From Coriobacteriia bacterium (GTDB lineage: Bacteria; Actinomycetota; Coriobacteriia; Anaerosomatales; PALSA-660), in contig PKWR01000005.1 of NCBI GenBank assembly GCA_003133285.1, positions 2,679 to 8,925 on the forward strand: a DNA stretch of 6,247 nucleotides. Reading direction: 5' to 3'. A program made the translations under genes and the position numbers. The notes under the pieces were generated by a model, which was not told the origin of the DNA, ran no database searches, and was given only the letters and a program-made list of their open reading frames with translations. This document shows positions 1 to 6,022 of the stretch, piece after piece; position 1 is the stretch's first letter; the number at the start of each line of letters is the position of its first letter.

Positions 1-684
<684 letters not shown>

Positions 685-708
685 ACCGCAGGGTCGGGAA
701 AGCAGCGG

Positions 709-1464
709 ATGGCCGCCTACAAGGTCAAGACCGACATCTTCGAGGGACCGTTCGACCTGCTGCTGCACCTGGTGGGCCGACAGAAGCTCGACATCCGCGA
801 CATCCCGATCGCCGAGATCGCGGACGAGTTCTGCGCGCACATCGAGCGCATGCAGGACCTCGACCTGGACGTGGCGAGCGACTTCCTGCTGGTCGCGGCC
901 ACGCTGCTCGAGATCAAGTCCGCGGCGCTGATCCCGAGCGAAGGTGACATGGACCTCGACGAGTTCGAGGACCTCTCGCCGGAGGAGGCGCGGGCGCTGC
1001 TCGTGGAGCGGCTGCTCGTCTACAAGCAGTTCAAGAGCGTGGCCGGCGAGCTCGCGATGCGGCTGGAGTCCGAAGGCCGCATGCACTCCCGCGCGGCGGG
1101 CATCGAGGAGCCGTTCCTCAAGCTGATGCCCGACTTCCTCGAGGGCGTGACACTGCGGGGGCTGTCGGTTCTGTGCGCGGACATCGTGCACAGGCGCGAG
1201 GTGTTTCTGCTGCAGGCCGAGCACGTGGCGTCGATGCCGCTGCCGATCGAGCTGCACATGGAGACCGTGCGGCGCAGCGTGCGAGGACACAAGGAAGTGC
1301 GCTTCTCGGAACTGGTGGCCGCGGGAGCGTCGACCGAGATCCTGGTCGTGACGTTCCTTGCGGTGCTCGAGCTCTACAAGCGCGGGTTCCTGTCGCTTCG
1401 CCAGGACGCGCTCTTCGGGGACATCGTGATCAGCGAGTGTGAAGGTGGGACGGACGATGAGTGA
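709..1464 (+). CDS. scpA: Segregation and condensation protein A (kleisin)
   Basis: 251-residue kleisin subunit of the SMC-ScpAB condensin complex, which bridges the SMC heads and helps compact and segregate the chromosome. The N terminus carries the family signature FEGPFDLLLHLV (about residues 11-22), followed by the LDIRDIPIAEIADEF helix and the ASDFLLVAATLLEIKS block. An acidic linker comes next, then YKQFK (about 105-109). The last 80 or so residues form the winged-helix domain that binds the opposite SMC head (VRFSELV...TFLAVLELYKRGFLSLRQ). The length is normal for the family. The ATG at 709 is chosen because the conserved N terminus begins within ten residues of it; only a weak purine-rich ribosome-binding site (GGGAAAG) precedes it. 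The end overlaps scpB by 8 bases (ATGAGTGA), consistent with translational coupling of two proteins of one complex. Confidence 0.96.
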   Translation: MAAYKVKTDIFEGPFDLLLHLVGRQKLDIRDIPIAEIADEFCAHIERMQDLDLDVASDFLLVAATLLEIKSAALIPSEGDMDLDEFEDLSPEEARALLVERLLVYKQFKSVAGELAMRLESEGRMHSRAAGIEEPFLKLMPDFLEGVTLRGLSVLCADIVHRREVFLLQAEHVASMPLPIELHMETVRRSVRGHKEVRFSELVAAGASTEILVVTFLAVLELYKRGFLSLRQDALFGDIVISECEGGTDDE

Positions 1465-2065
1465 CACCCTGCGCGGCACCCTCGAGGCGCTGCTGTTCGT
1501 GACCGACGAGCCGCTGCCGGCGCCGAGAGTCGCCAAGCTGCTCGAGATCCCCGAGGCCGAGGTGACCGCGGCGCTCGAAGCGCTGGCCGCGGAGTACGCG
1601 CGCGACGAGCGCGGCTTCCAACTGCGCGAGGTCGCCGGCGGTTGGCGCATGTACTCGCACCCGGCGTTCCACCCCGTCATCGAGAAGATGGTGCTGTCGT
1701 GGGACACGCGGCGCCTGTCGCAGGCCGCCCTCGAGGCGCTGGCCGTCATCGCATACCACCAGCCCGTCACCCGCCAGGGCGTCAACGCCGTGCGCGGCGT
1801 CAACTCCGAGGCGGTCATCTCGTCGCTTGTGGAGAAGGGCCTCGTGCGCGAGGCGGGGCGTGACCGCGCGCAGGGCAACGCCGTGATCTACGGCACCACG
1901 CGCACGTTCCTGGAGAAGTTCGGGCTCAAGGACCTCGCAGAGCTGCCTCCGCTCGAGGAGTTCGCGCCCGACGCCGCCACCGAGACGGCGATCCGCGAGC
2001 GTCTCAACGCCATCGAAGGTCCGGAGGTCGAAGATGACGACGAATCCATCGCAACCGTCGACTGA
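1457..2065 (+). CDS. scpB: Segregation and condensation protein B
   Basis: 202-residue partner of ScpA in the SMC condensin complex; it dimerises and binds the kleisin linker. Two winged-helix domains are visible. The first begins LRGTLEALLFVTDEPL and runs to the GGWRMYSHPAF strand. The second carries the strongest family signature, LSQAALEALAVIAYHQPVTR followed by RGVNSEAVISSLVEKGLV, and ends with YGTTRTFLEKFGL and the LPPLEEF tail. The ATG at 1457 is preferred to the in-frame GTG at 1439. It places the conserved start at residue 5, is preceded by a purine-rich GGTGGG about 8 bases upstream, and gives the typical 8-base overlap with scpA. The acidic C-terminal tail overlaps the start of rluB by 32 bases. 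Expression is probably coupled from trpS through rluB. Confidence 0.95.
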   Translation: MSDTLRGTLEALLFVTDEPLPAPRVAKLLEIPEAEVTAALEALAAEYARDERGFQLREVAGGWRMYSHPAFHPVIEKMVLSWDTRRLSQAALEALAVIAYHQPVTRQGVNAVRGVNSEAVISSLVEKGLVREAGRDRAQGNAVIYGTTRTFLEKFGLKDLAELPPLEEFAPDAATETAIRERLNAIEGPEVEDDDESIATVD

Positions 2066-2831
2066 CGGCCAGGACGCCGACGGCCGCGTCTTCCCGATGC
2101 GCCTCCAGAAGTTCCTGGCGCGCGCGGGAGTCGCGTCGCGGCGCGGCAGCGAGGACATCATGACCGCGCAGCGCGTGACGGTGAACGGCGTCGTCGTGAC
2201 CGAGCTGGGCGCGAAGGTCGACCCGCAGGTGGACGAGGTCGCGGTCGACGGCAAGGTCGTGAAGCTGGCCGACGAGCCGTCGTACTTCGCGTTCCACAAG
2301 CCCATCGAGGTCATGACGACGATGAGCGACCCGCAGGGGCGCCACACCGTCGCCGAGTACTTCCCGCCCGACGCGCCCGCGGGGCTGTTCCCCGTCGGGC
2401 GGCTCGACTACATCTCCGAGGGCCTGCTGCTGTTCATGAGCGACGGCGAGCTCGCGCAGCTGCTGCTGCACCCCAAGCACCACGTGACCAAGACGTACCT
2501 GGCCACGGTGAAGGGCGTGCCGTCGCCGGCGACGCTCGCGCACCTGCGTCAGGGCGTGGAGCTCGACGACGGCCTGACCGCGCCGGCGGGCGCGACGCTG
2601 GTGTCGAGCACCGGCGAGCGGGGGAGCGAGGGCGGCCGCGCGGTCGTCGAGCTGCGCATCAGCGAGGGCAAGAAGCGCCAGGTGCGCCGCATGATGAGCG
2701 CCGTCGGGCACCCGGTCACGCGGCTCGTGCGCGTGGGCTTCGGCCCGGTGCAGCTGGGGGACCTGCCGGTCGGGGCTGTCAGACCGCTGGAGAAGAACGA
2801 GATCGAAGCGTTGAAGTGGGCGGCGCGGTAG
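2034..2831 (+). CDS. rluB: 23S rRNA pseudouridine synthase, RluB/RsuA family
   Basis: 265-residue pseudouridine synthase of the RsuA/RluB/E/F group. By family and by its position next to scpAB, the expected substrate is 23S rRNA (the RluB site near the peptidyl-transferase centre). An S4 RNA-binding domain starts at residue 22 (MRLQKFLARAGVASRR). The catalytic core carries the motif GRLDYISEGLLLF, with catalytic Asp125 in GRLD (codon 2406-2408). The C-terminal KKRQVRRMMSAVGHPVTRLVRV block is typical of the family. The start at 2034 is favoured over the in-frame ATG at 2097 because GGAGG lies six bases upstream (2023-2027). This gives about 20 disordered N-terminal residues and a 32-base overlap with scpB. 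The usual T/V-D residues after GRLD are replaced by YIS, a modest variation. This is the last housekeeping gene before the accessory region. Confidence 0.94.
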   Translation: MTTNPSQPSTDGQDADGRVFPMRLQKFLARAGVASRRGSEDIMTAQRVTVNGVVVTELGAKVDPQVDEVAVDGKVVKLADEPSYFAFHKPIEVMTTMSDPQGRHTVAEYFPPDAPAGLFPVGRLDYISEGLLLFMSDGELAQLLLHPKHHVTKTYLATVKGVPSPATLAHLRQGVELDDGLTAPAGATLVSSTGERGSEGGRAVVELRISEGKKRQVRRMMSAVGHPVTRLVRVGFGPVQLGDLPVGAVRPLEKNEIEALKWAAR

Positions 2832-2832
2832 T

Positions 2833-3060
2833 TCAGTCGCGTGCCCACTCCAAGCGCGTCTTGAGGTCGTTCATCGACGGCTGAGCGTTCATGCCCTCGT
2901 GCTGCAGGCTGCCCACGACGATGCTCGGCGCGACACCCAGGCCTCGCGCGAAGACATTGACGCTGGCCTTGGTCGGGGCGCCTTGCGCGACAAAGGCGTC
3001 GAATGCCGCGCGAGGCACGGTATCCCGCGGCGTGGGGCTGGTCGTCTTCCGCATAATCAA
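2833..3060 (-). pseudogene. C-terminal remnant of a HigA/ImmA-IrrE type antitoxin-peptidase
   Basis: A 75-codon frame, convergent with rluB; the two stop codons are one base apart. From about residue 12 it reads RDTVPRAAFDAFVAQG, then SVNVFARGLGVAPSIVVGSLQHEG and MNDLKTRLEWA. This matches the extreme C terminus of XRE/HigA proteins fused to an ImmA/IrrE metallopeptidase domain (family pattern: FA..-GIAPGIVVGRLQHEG-...-LK-R-WA). Such proteins are normally several hundred residues. The N-terminal helix-turn-helix and the HExxH peptidase site are absent, and the frame meets a stop at 3088-3090 upstream, so this is a truncated remnant. The only start codons are a TTG at 3060 and an ATG at 3054, with no convincing ribosome-binding site. 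Expression as a small protein cannot be excluded but is not supported. The truncation point lies close to the R'-like core at 3063-3069. Confidence 0.72.
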
Positions 3061-3063
3061 ACG

Positions 3064-3091
3064 TTGGCCACGGCACCATCTGTGGTATCAT
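3064..3091 (+). promoter_or_regulatory. Likely sigma-70 type promoter of the toxin-antitoxin pair, with operator-like repeat
   Basis: TTGGCC (3064-3069, -35-like, 4/6) and TATCAT (3086-3091, -10-like, 5/6) are separated by 16 bases and lie 27 bases before the antitoxin ATG. The stretch is locally A/T-richer than its surroundings. The -10 box overlaps an imperfect inverted repeat GGTA(3084-3087)...TACC(3098-3101). Such a repeat could be the operator through which the Phd-type antitoxin autoregulates, as is usual for this family. Promoter and operator are inferred from sequence only. Confidence 0.45.
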
Positions 3092-3117
3092 TGGTTGTAC
3101 CGTAGGAGGTGCTTTCA

Positions 3118-3396
3118 ATGTCATCGCTCCCCAGCATCATCCCTATCTCTGACCTGAGGCAGGACACCGCCGGGGTCATCAAGCGCGCCGCCGCGTCTGA
3201 CGAGCCTGTCGTGATCACGCAGCGAGGGCGCGCCTCCGCCGTACTTGTGAGCGCTCGTTCGTACGAGCGCACACAGCACGAGATTGAGATCCTGCGCCTT
3301 CTGGCCCGCGGCGAGGCCGACATCGAGGCCGGCATCGGTTACGACCTCGACCAAGTAATGGCCGATGCGCGCGAGTTCCTGGCGGCAGAGGACTAG
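3118..3396 (+). CDS. Phd/YefM-family antitoxin
   Basis: 92-residue antitoxin of a type II toxin-antitoxin pair; it should bind and neutralise the toxin encoded directly downstream and repress its own promoter. The N-terminal Phd/YefM fold is clear: IIPISDLRQDTAGVIKRAA (about 7-25), then EPVVITQRGRASAVLVSARSYE (about 29-50). A helical C-terminal tail (LARGEADIEAGIGYDLDQVMADAREFL) is the expected toxin-wrapping segment. The ATG at 3118 is chosen over the in-frame GTG at 3109 because a strong AGGAGGT (3104-3110) sits seven bases before it and would overlap the GTG. The stop TAG is one base before the toxin start. Codons 44-50 lie in a perfect 8-base-arm inverted repeat (3251-3270). The family call is firm; cognate pairing is inferred from adjacency. 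Confidence 0.9.
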   Translation: MSSLPSIIPISDLRQDTAGVIKRAAASDEPVVITQRGRASAVLVSARSYERTQHEIEILRLLARGEADIEAGIGYDLDQVMADAREFLAAED

Positions 3397-3397
3397 C

Positions 3398-3664
3398 GTG
3401 AAGGTCCTATTCACACCCGCGGCGCGTGCGCAGCTTCTTGACGCGCTCGCGTGCATCCGTGCTGAGAGTCCCGCAGCCGCCCAGGCGGTTCTGGAACGCG
3501 CACAGGCGGCGCTCCGGCAATTGCGTGACTTTCCCGAGTCCGGTCATCCGCTCCCTGAGTTCCCGGACCTTCCGCACCGCGAGGTGCTGGTGGAGCCGTA
3601 TCGGTTCTTCTATCGCATCACTTCTGGGACGGTATGGATCGTAGGCGTGTGGCACGGTCGCTAG
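3398..3664 (+). CDS. ParE/RelE-superfamily toxin
   Basis: 88-residue small basic toxin. It begins KVLFTPAARAQLLDAL, continues through an alpha-helical hairpin (SPAAAQAVLERAQAALRQL) and the FPESGHPLPEFPDLPHREVLV segment, and ends in the beta-sheet core PYRFFYRI...VWIVGVWHG. This order is typical of the ParE branch of the RelE/ParE fold. ParE members usually poison DNA gyrase, whereas RelE members cut mRNA on ribosomes; the sequence favours ParE-like without proving the target. The GTG at 3398 is one base after the antitoxin stop, so translation is almost certainly coupled; no strong separate ribosome-binding site is seen. The length and uninterrupted core suggest an intact toxin. The stop lies 30 bases before the attC-like site. 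Confidence 0.88.
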   Translation: MKVLFTPAARAQLLDALACIRAESPAAAQAVLERAQAALRQLRDFPESGHPLPEFPDLPHREVLVEPYRFFYRITSGTVWIVGVWHGR

Positions 3665-3694
3665 CTCCCCGAAGATCCCAAGGGGCCCATGCAT

Positions 3695-3782
3695 GGCTAA
3701 CAGGCGTTTCCAGCGCGCGGCGGATATGCTTGGGCGATGAAAGAGGCGCCTCGGCCCGCCGCTGAAGCGCCCAACGTCAGCA
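3695..3782 (+). other. attC-like recombination site 1
   Basis: An 88-base imperfect palindrome after the toxin gene. The outer boxes GGCTAAC (3695-3701) and GTCAGCA (3776-3782) pair at 5 of 6 central positions (GCTAAC against GTCAGC). Inside them, the left arm GGCG-TTTC-CAGCG-(CG)-CGGCGG faces the right arm CCGC-CGCTG-AAG-CGCC, with surplus bases only on the left arm. That asymmetry is typical of attC L''/L' arms. The central part holds a second palindrome, GAGGCGCCTC (3743-3752). The right arm shares GCGCCCAACGT (3767-3777) exactly with the site at 5267-5277. The right core reads GTC rather than the required GTT, so the site may be weak or decayed. Confidence 0.78.
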
Positions 3783-3814
3783 CCATCAGAGCGGGGCGCG
3801 GGCAGGGGGAGAAC

Positions 3815-4630
3815 GTGGAGAAGCAGAAGATCCGGCTGACCGAGGAGAAGGAGACCCTACTCGTCCCTCTCTTCAGCAAGGCGGCGGGGAGTCAGCGAGC
3901 GCACCCGATCCTCGTCGATCCCAAAGCCGAGGAGATCCTCCGGCACATCGAGTACGACTTCGAGGACCTGAGGATCCCGAGGCAGACGCTCATCACGCTC
4001 GCGATGCGAGCGAAGAAGCTCGATTCCTACGTGTGCGACTACCTGCAGCGCAGCGACGACCCGGTGGTGCTGCACTTGGGATGCGGTCTGGACAGCCGCG
4101 TGCTTCGCGTCGGGTTCGACAGAGGCGCGTGGTATGACGTCGACTATCCGGACGTCATCGAATTGCGCCGGCAGTTCTACGACGAGACGGCCGACTATCA
4201 CATGATCGCGTCGTCAGTGACCGAGCGCGGTTGGCTGGATCGAGTGGCGGATGCGAGCGGACCGGCCTGCATCGTTGTTGAGGGGCTGCTCATGTACCTG
4301 CACGAGGAGGAGGTCAAGCGGCTCTTCCTCGATCTGCAGAGGCGTCTGCCCGGCAGCGAGATCGTCTTCGACGCGTACAGCCGCTTGACCGCCAAGGGCG
4401 CGAACCGCCATCCGTCCATCAAGAAGACCGGGGCCCACATCCATTGGGGGATCGACGACGCACGGCAGATCGAGCAGTGGAGCCCCGGGATCCAGATGCT
4501 CGACGAGTGGTTCTTCACCGACTCTGAGGACATAGCCTCGCTCGGATCTCGAGATCGGTTCCTGTTCAGGACCATGGGGATGTTCAGCATGGCGAAGAGA
4601 GCCCATCGCATACTGCGCTTTCGCTTGTAG
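3815..4630 (+). CDS. SAM-dependent methyltransferase, leucine carboxyl methyltransferase (LCM/TcmP-like) family
   Basis: 271-residue class I methyltransferase of the LCM/PPM1 superfamily, whose bacterial members (TcmP-like) methylate carboxyl or hydroxyl groups of small molecules. Visible in order: LTEEKETLLVPLFSKAAGSQ with the DP(I)LVDPKAEEIL block (family N terminus); the SAM-binding loop VVLHLGCGLDSRVLRV; the acidic YDVDYPDVIELRR motif; VVEGLLMYLHEEEVKRLF; IVFDAYS; and the KKTGAHIHWG and RAHRILRFRL C terminus. All the expected core motifs are present. The frame extends upstream to an ATG at 3737, but that start lies inside attC-like site 1. The GTG at 3815 is preferred: it follows AGGGGGAG (3805-3812) by two bases and begins at the conserved sequence. 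It stands alone, with no biosynthetic neighbours, so the substrate is unknown. The gene looks intact. Confidence 0.9.
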   Translation: MEKQKIRLTEEKETLLVPLFSKAAGSQRAHPILVDPKAEEILRHIEYDFEDLRIPRQTLITLAMRAKKLDSYVCDYLQRSDDPVVLHLGCGLDSRVLRVGFDRGAWYDVDYPDVIELRRQFYDETADYHMIASSVTERGWLDRVADASGPACIVVEGLLMYLHEEEVKRLFLDLQRRLPGSEIVFDAYSRLTAKGANRHPSIKKTGAHIHWGIDDARQIEQWSPGIQMLDEWFFTDSEDIASLGSRDRFLFRTMGMFSMAKRAHRILRFRL

Positions 4631-4673
4631 AAGGGCCATCTGCGGTCAGCCGCTCACACGCCACACGTTGGGA
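4601..4673 (+). other. Weak attC-like site between methyltransferase and DUF6933 gene
   Basis: The right end CGCCACACGTTGGGA (4659-4673) resembles the right ends of the two good sites (CGCCCAACGTTAGGC at 5268-5282). Its core GTTGGGA (4667-4673) matches GTTRRRY at six of seven positions. A left box is less clear. GCCCATC (4601-4607) fits RYYYAAC at six of seven but lies inside the methyltransferase reading frame. The alternative around the TAG stop (4625-4631) fits poorly. A small hairpin GCGG-tcag-CCGC (4642-4653) sits inside. The left boundary is a guess. Confidence 0.38.
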
Positions 4674-4695
4674 CGACGCCGGAAGGACAAAGCCC

Positions 4696-5202
4696 GTGCT
4701 CGTGCTTCGCTGTACGCGCAAGCTCCTCGATCGCGTCGGTCCGCCGGTCGCGGATCCGCCTGCGTCGACCACGCTTCTCGGTGATTGGTACGCCAAACCC
4801 TTTGCCATCGCGCAGAAGCGCTTCATCTTGCTTGTCAGCGCCGAGACACGGATTGCCGTGGTCATGCCGGGTCGCGATGTCGCGAACCTTCCGCGCAACT
4901 TCCCGGACGCCTTGGCCGTCGTTCTGGCGCGGCTTGGCATCCCCGCTGACGCGATCCAGCGCGAGGTCACGGCATCGCGCGATGTGGTCTTGGCCACAAC
5001 CGACAGCCGCTCGCTGCTCGGCACGCTGAACGACGGCGCCTCGTGGCTCAAGTTCCGCCAGCGCGATCGGTCTGACGTAGACGTCGTGGCCATGTCGGTC
5101 TCACTCTGCCACTCGCCCAGTGGCGCGCTCGGATTCAGGTTCCCAGCGGATCTCGCTCGGGGTCTGTTCGGTTTGGAATCGTATCGTCGCGCGCTGTCCT
5201 AG
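4696..5202 (+). CDS. DUF6933-family protein, function unknown
   Basis: 168-residue soluble protein that I recognise as DUF6933-like from its characteristic blocks. These are the N terminus MLVLRCTRKLLDRV, then STTLLGDWYAKPF, the strand ILLVSAETRIAVVMPGRDV, and the RSLLGTLNDGASWL segment near residue 120. It ends with a hydrophobic helix and a GALGFRFPADLARGLFG tail. No catalytic motif, signal peptide or membrane segment is visible, and the family has no established function that I know of. The GTG start at 4696 follows GGAAGGA (4681-4687) with an 8-base spacing and begins exactly at the conserved N terminus. The gene fills its interval between candidate attC sites, 22 bases after the upstream core. 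Its TAG stop (5200-5202) lies inside the left box of attC-like site 2, as is common in integron cassettes. Confidence 0.8.
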   Translation: MLVLRCTRKLLDRVGPPVADPPASTTLLGDWYAKPFAIAQKRFILLVSAETRIAVVMPGRDVANLPRNFPDALAVVLARLGIPADAIQREVTASRDVVLATTDSRSLLGTLNDGASWLKFRQRDRSDVDVVAMSVSLCHSPSGALGFRFPADLARGLFGLESYRRALS

Positions 5203-5282
5203 CGAGCGCTTGAAGCCGACTCGTTCATGGTTGTCGCATATTGGGAACGCAGCGCTTGCGGCTCAGGCGCCCAACGTTAGGC
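5197..5282 (+). other. attC-like recombination site 2 (best example)
   Basis: An 86-base imperfect palindrome. The left box TCCTAGC (5197-5203) and right box GTTAGGC (5276-5282) are complementary at 5 of 7 positions, and the right box is a perfect GTTRRRY core within AACGTTAGGC. The inner arms GCGCT-TGA-A-GCCG (5206-5218) and CGGC-TCA-GGCGC (5259-5270) pair almost fully, with one T opposite G and a single surplus A (5213/5214) on the left arm. This is the extrahelical base expected in an attC L'' arm. A 40-base variable middle separates the arms. The left arm resembles aadA-type attC sites (AAGCCGAC). The predicted exchange point is between G5276 and T5277. Confidence 0.87.
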
Positions 5283-5299
5283 ACAGCGGGGGGAGTGCA

Positions 5300-6022
5300 G
5301 TGGACGATCCATCGATGGTGACGGACCGTACGAGCCTTACGGACCGCGTTGGCTTCTGGGCGGCGATCCTGACCGGCCTCTTGGCCGCCGTTTCTTTCGG
5401 CGTGGCCGCCACGACCCCACCACGGACCGGTCCCTTCGCCGCACCCGGCAGCGCTCTTCCGTATCCCTATGCCGCGGCGGCGCAATTCGTGCCGCGCGAC
5501 TTCGTGTGGATGTACCTCGCACTACTGATGATGCTGGCCTTCCTCGTGCTGGCCGCATGCGTGCGCCAGCGCGCGGTGGACGGTCGCAGGGTCTTCGGCA
5601 CCATCGGTCTGTGCCTCTCGACGGTCTCCTTCACCGTCATCGCGATGGACTACTTCATCCAGCTGCGCACCGTGCAGCCAGCGCTTCTGCGAGGCGAGTT
5701 GGACGGGCTCGCCATCCTCTCCCAGTACAACCCTCACGGCGTCTTCATCGCTCTCGAGGAGCTCGGTTTCCTGGTGATGGGCGTGTCTTTCGCGTTTCTC
5801 GCTCTCTCGCTCGGCTCGTTGCGTCTCGAGCGGGTCACGCGGTGGGTGTATCTGGTCTCCTCCGCGCTGATGGTCGCCGCCTTCGTAGGAATGTCGTGGT
5901 ACTTCGGCTTCGGTCTTGAGTATCGGTTCGAGGTCACAGCCATCTCCATCGGCTGGCTTACCTTGATGATCTCGGGATTACTGCTGGCATTTGTCTTTCG
6001 TCGTCCGGCACGCCAGCGCTAA
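5300..6022 (+). CDS. Six-helix integral membrane protein, function unknown
   Basis: 240 residues from the GTG at 5300. Six hydrophobic helices are visible, at about 17-38, 66-88, 98-120, 147-171, 183-204 and 211-234, with a basic C-terminal end (FRRPARQR). No cleavable signal peptide is apparent. The most distinctive part is between helices 3 and 4: DYFIQLRTVQPALL, then LSQYNPHGVFIALEELGFLVMG. This polar, charged stretch entering helix 4 looks like a conserved functional site. I cannot name a characterised family for it. The open frame extends back to 5120 through the DUF6933 gene and attC-like site 2, so the real start must be downstream of 5282. The GTG at 5300 follows GGGGGGAG (5288-5295) by four bases; the ATG at 5315 is an alternative giving 235 residues. 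The TAA stop overlaps the left box of the next candidate site. Confidence 0.82.
   Translation: MDDPSMVTDRTSLTDRVGFWAAILTGLLAAVSFGVAATTPPRTGPFAAPGSALPYPYAAAAQFVPRDFVWMYLALLMMLAFLVLAACVRQRAVDGRRVFGTIGLCLSTVSFTVIAMDYFIQLRTVQPALLRGELDGLAILSQYNPHGVFIALEELGFLVMGVSFAFLALSLGSLRLERVTRWVYLVSSALMVAAFVGMSWYFGFGLEYRFEVTAISIGWLTLMISGLLLAFVFRRPARQR

Larger units (their letters stand above)
3063..3782 (+). mobile_element. Putative integron cassette carrying a Phd-ParE toxin-antitoxin pair
   Basis: Proposed unit bounded on the left by an R'-like core GTTGGCC (3063-3069, six of seven positions of GTTRRRY) and on the right by the attC-like palindrome at 3695-3782. It contains its own promoter and two overlap-free genes on the + strand. 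Toxin-antitoxin cassettes with their own promoter are well known in large chromosomal integrons, where they are thought to stabilise the array. The left boundary is weak because no matching left arm was found upstream. The right boundary is good. Confidence 0.5.

Noticed and set aside
1430..2711. Long minus-strand open frames opposite scpB and rluB
   Set aside because: They are shadows of G+C-rich coding sequence, with low-complexity Arg/Ala/His-rich translations and no recognisable domain.
3109..3117. Antitoxin start at the GTG at 3109
   Set aside because: It would overlap the AGGAGGT ribosome-binding site that is correctly spaced for the ATG at 3118.
3667..3696. Possible intrinsic terminator after the toxin gene (CCCC...GGGG and the CCATGCATGG palindrome)
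   Set aside because: The stems are short and no run of T follows, so it does not qualify as a rho-independent terminator.
3737..3814. Longer methyltransferase N terminus beginning at the ATG at 3737
   Set aside because: The ATG lies in the variable middle of attC-like site 1, has no good ribosome-binding site, and the added 26 residues lack family similarity; the GTG at 3815 has AGGGGGAG in front.
5120..5299. Longer membrane-protein reading frame starting at 5120 inside the DUF6933 gene
   Set aside because: The first 60 codons are the out-of-frame DUF6933 3' end plus the attC-like site; the hydrophobic protein begins after the GTG at 5300.
5347..5353. GTTGGCT, an R'-like heptamer in the membrane-protein gene
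   Set aside because: It lies within coding sequence with no paired arms; it shows that a six-of-seven core match alone is weak evidence.
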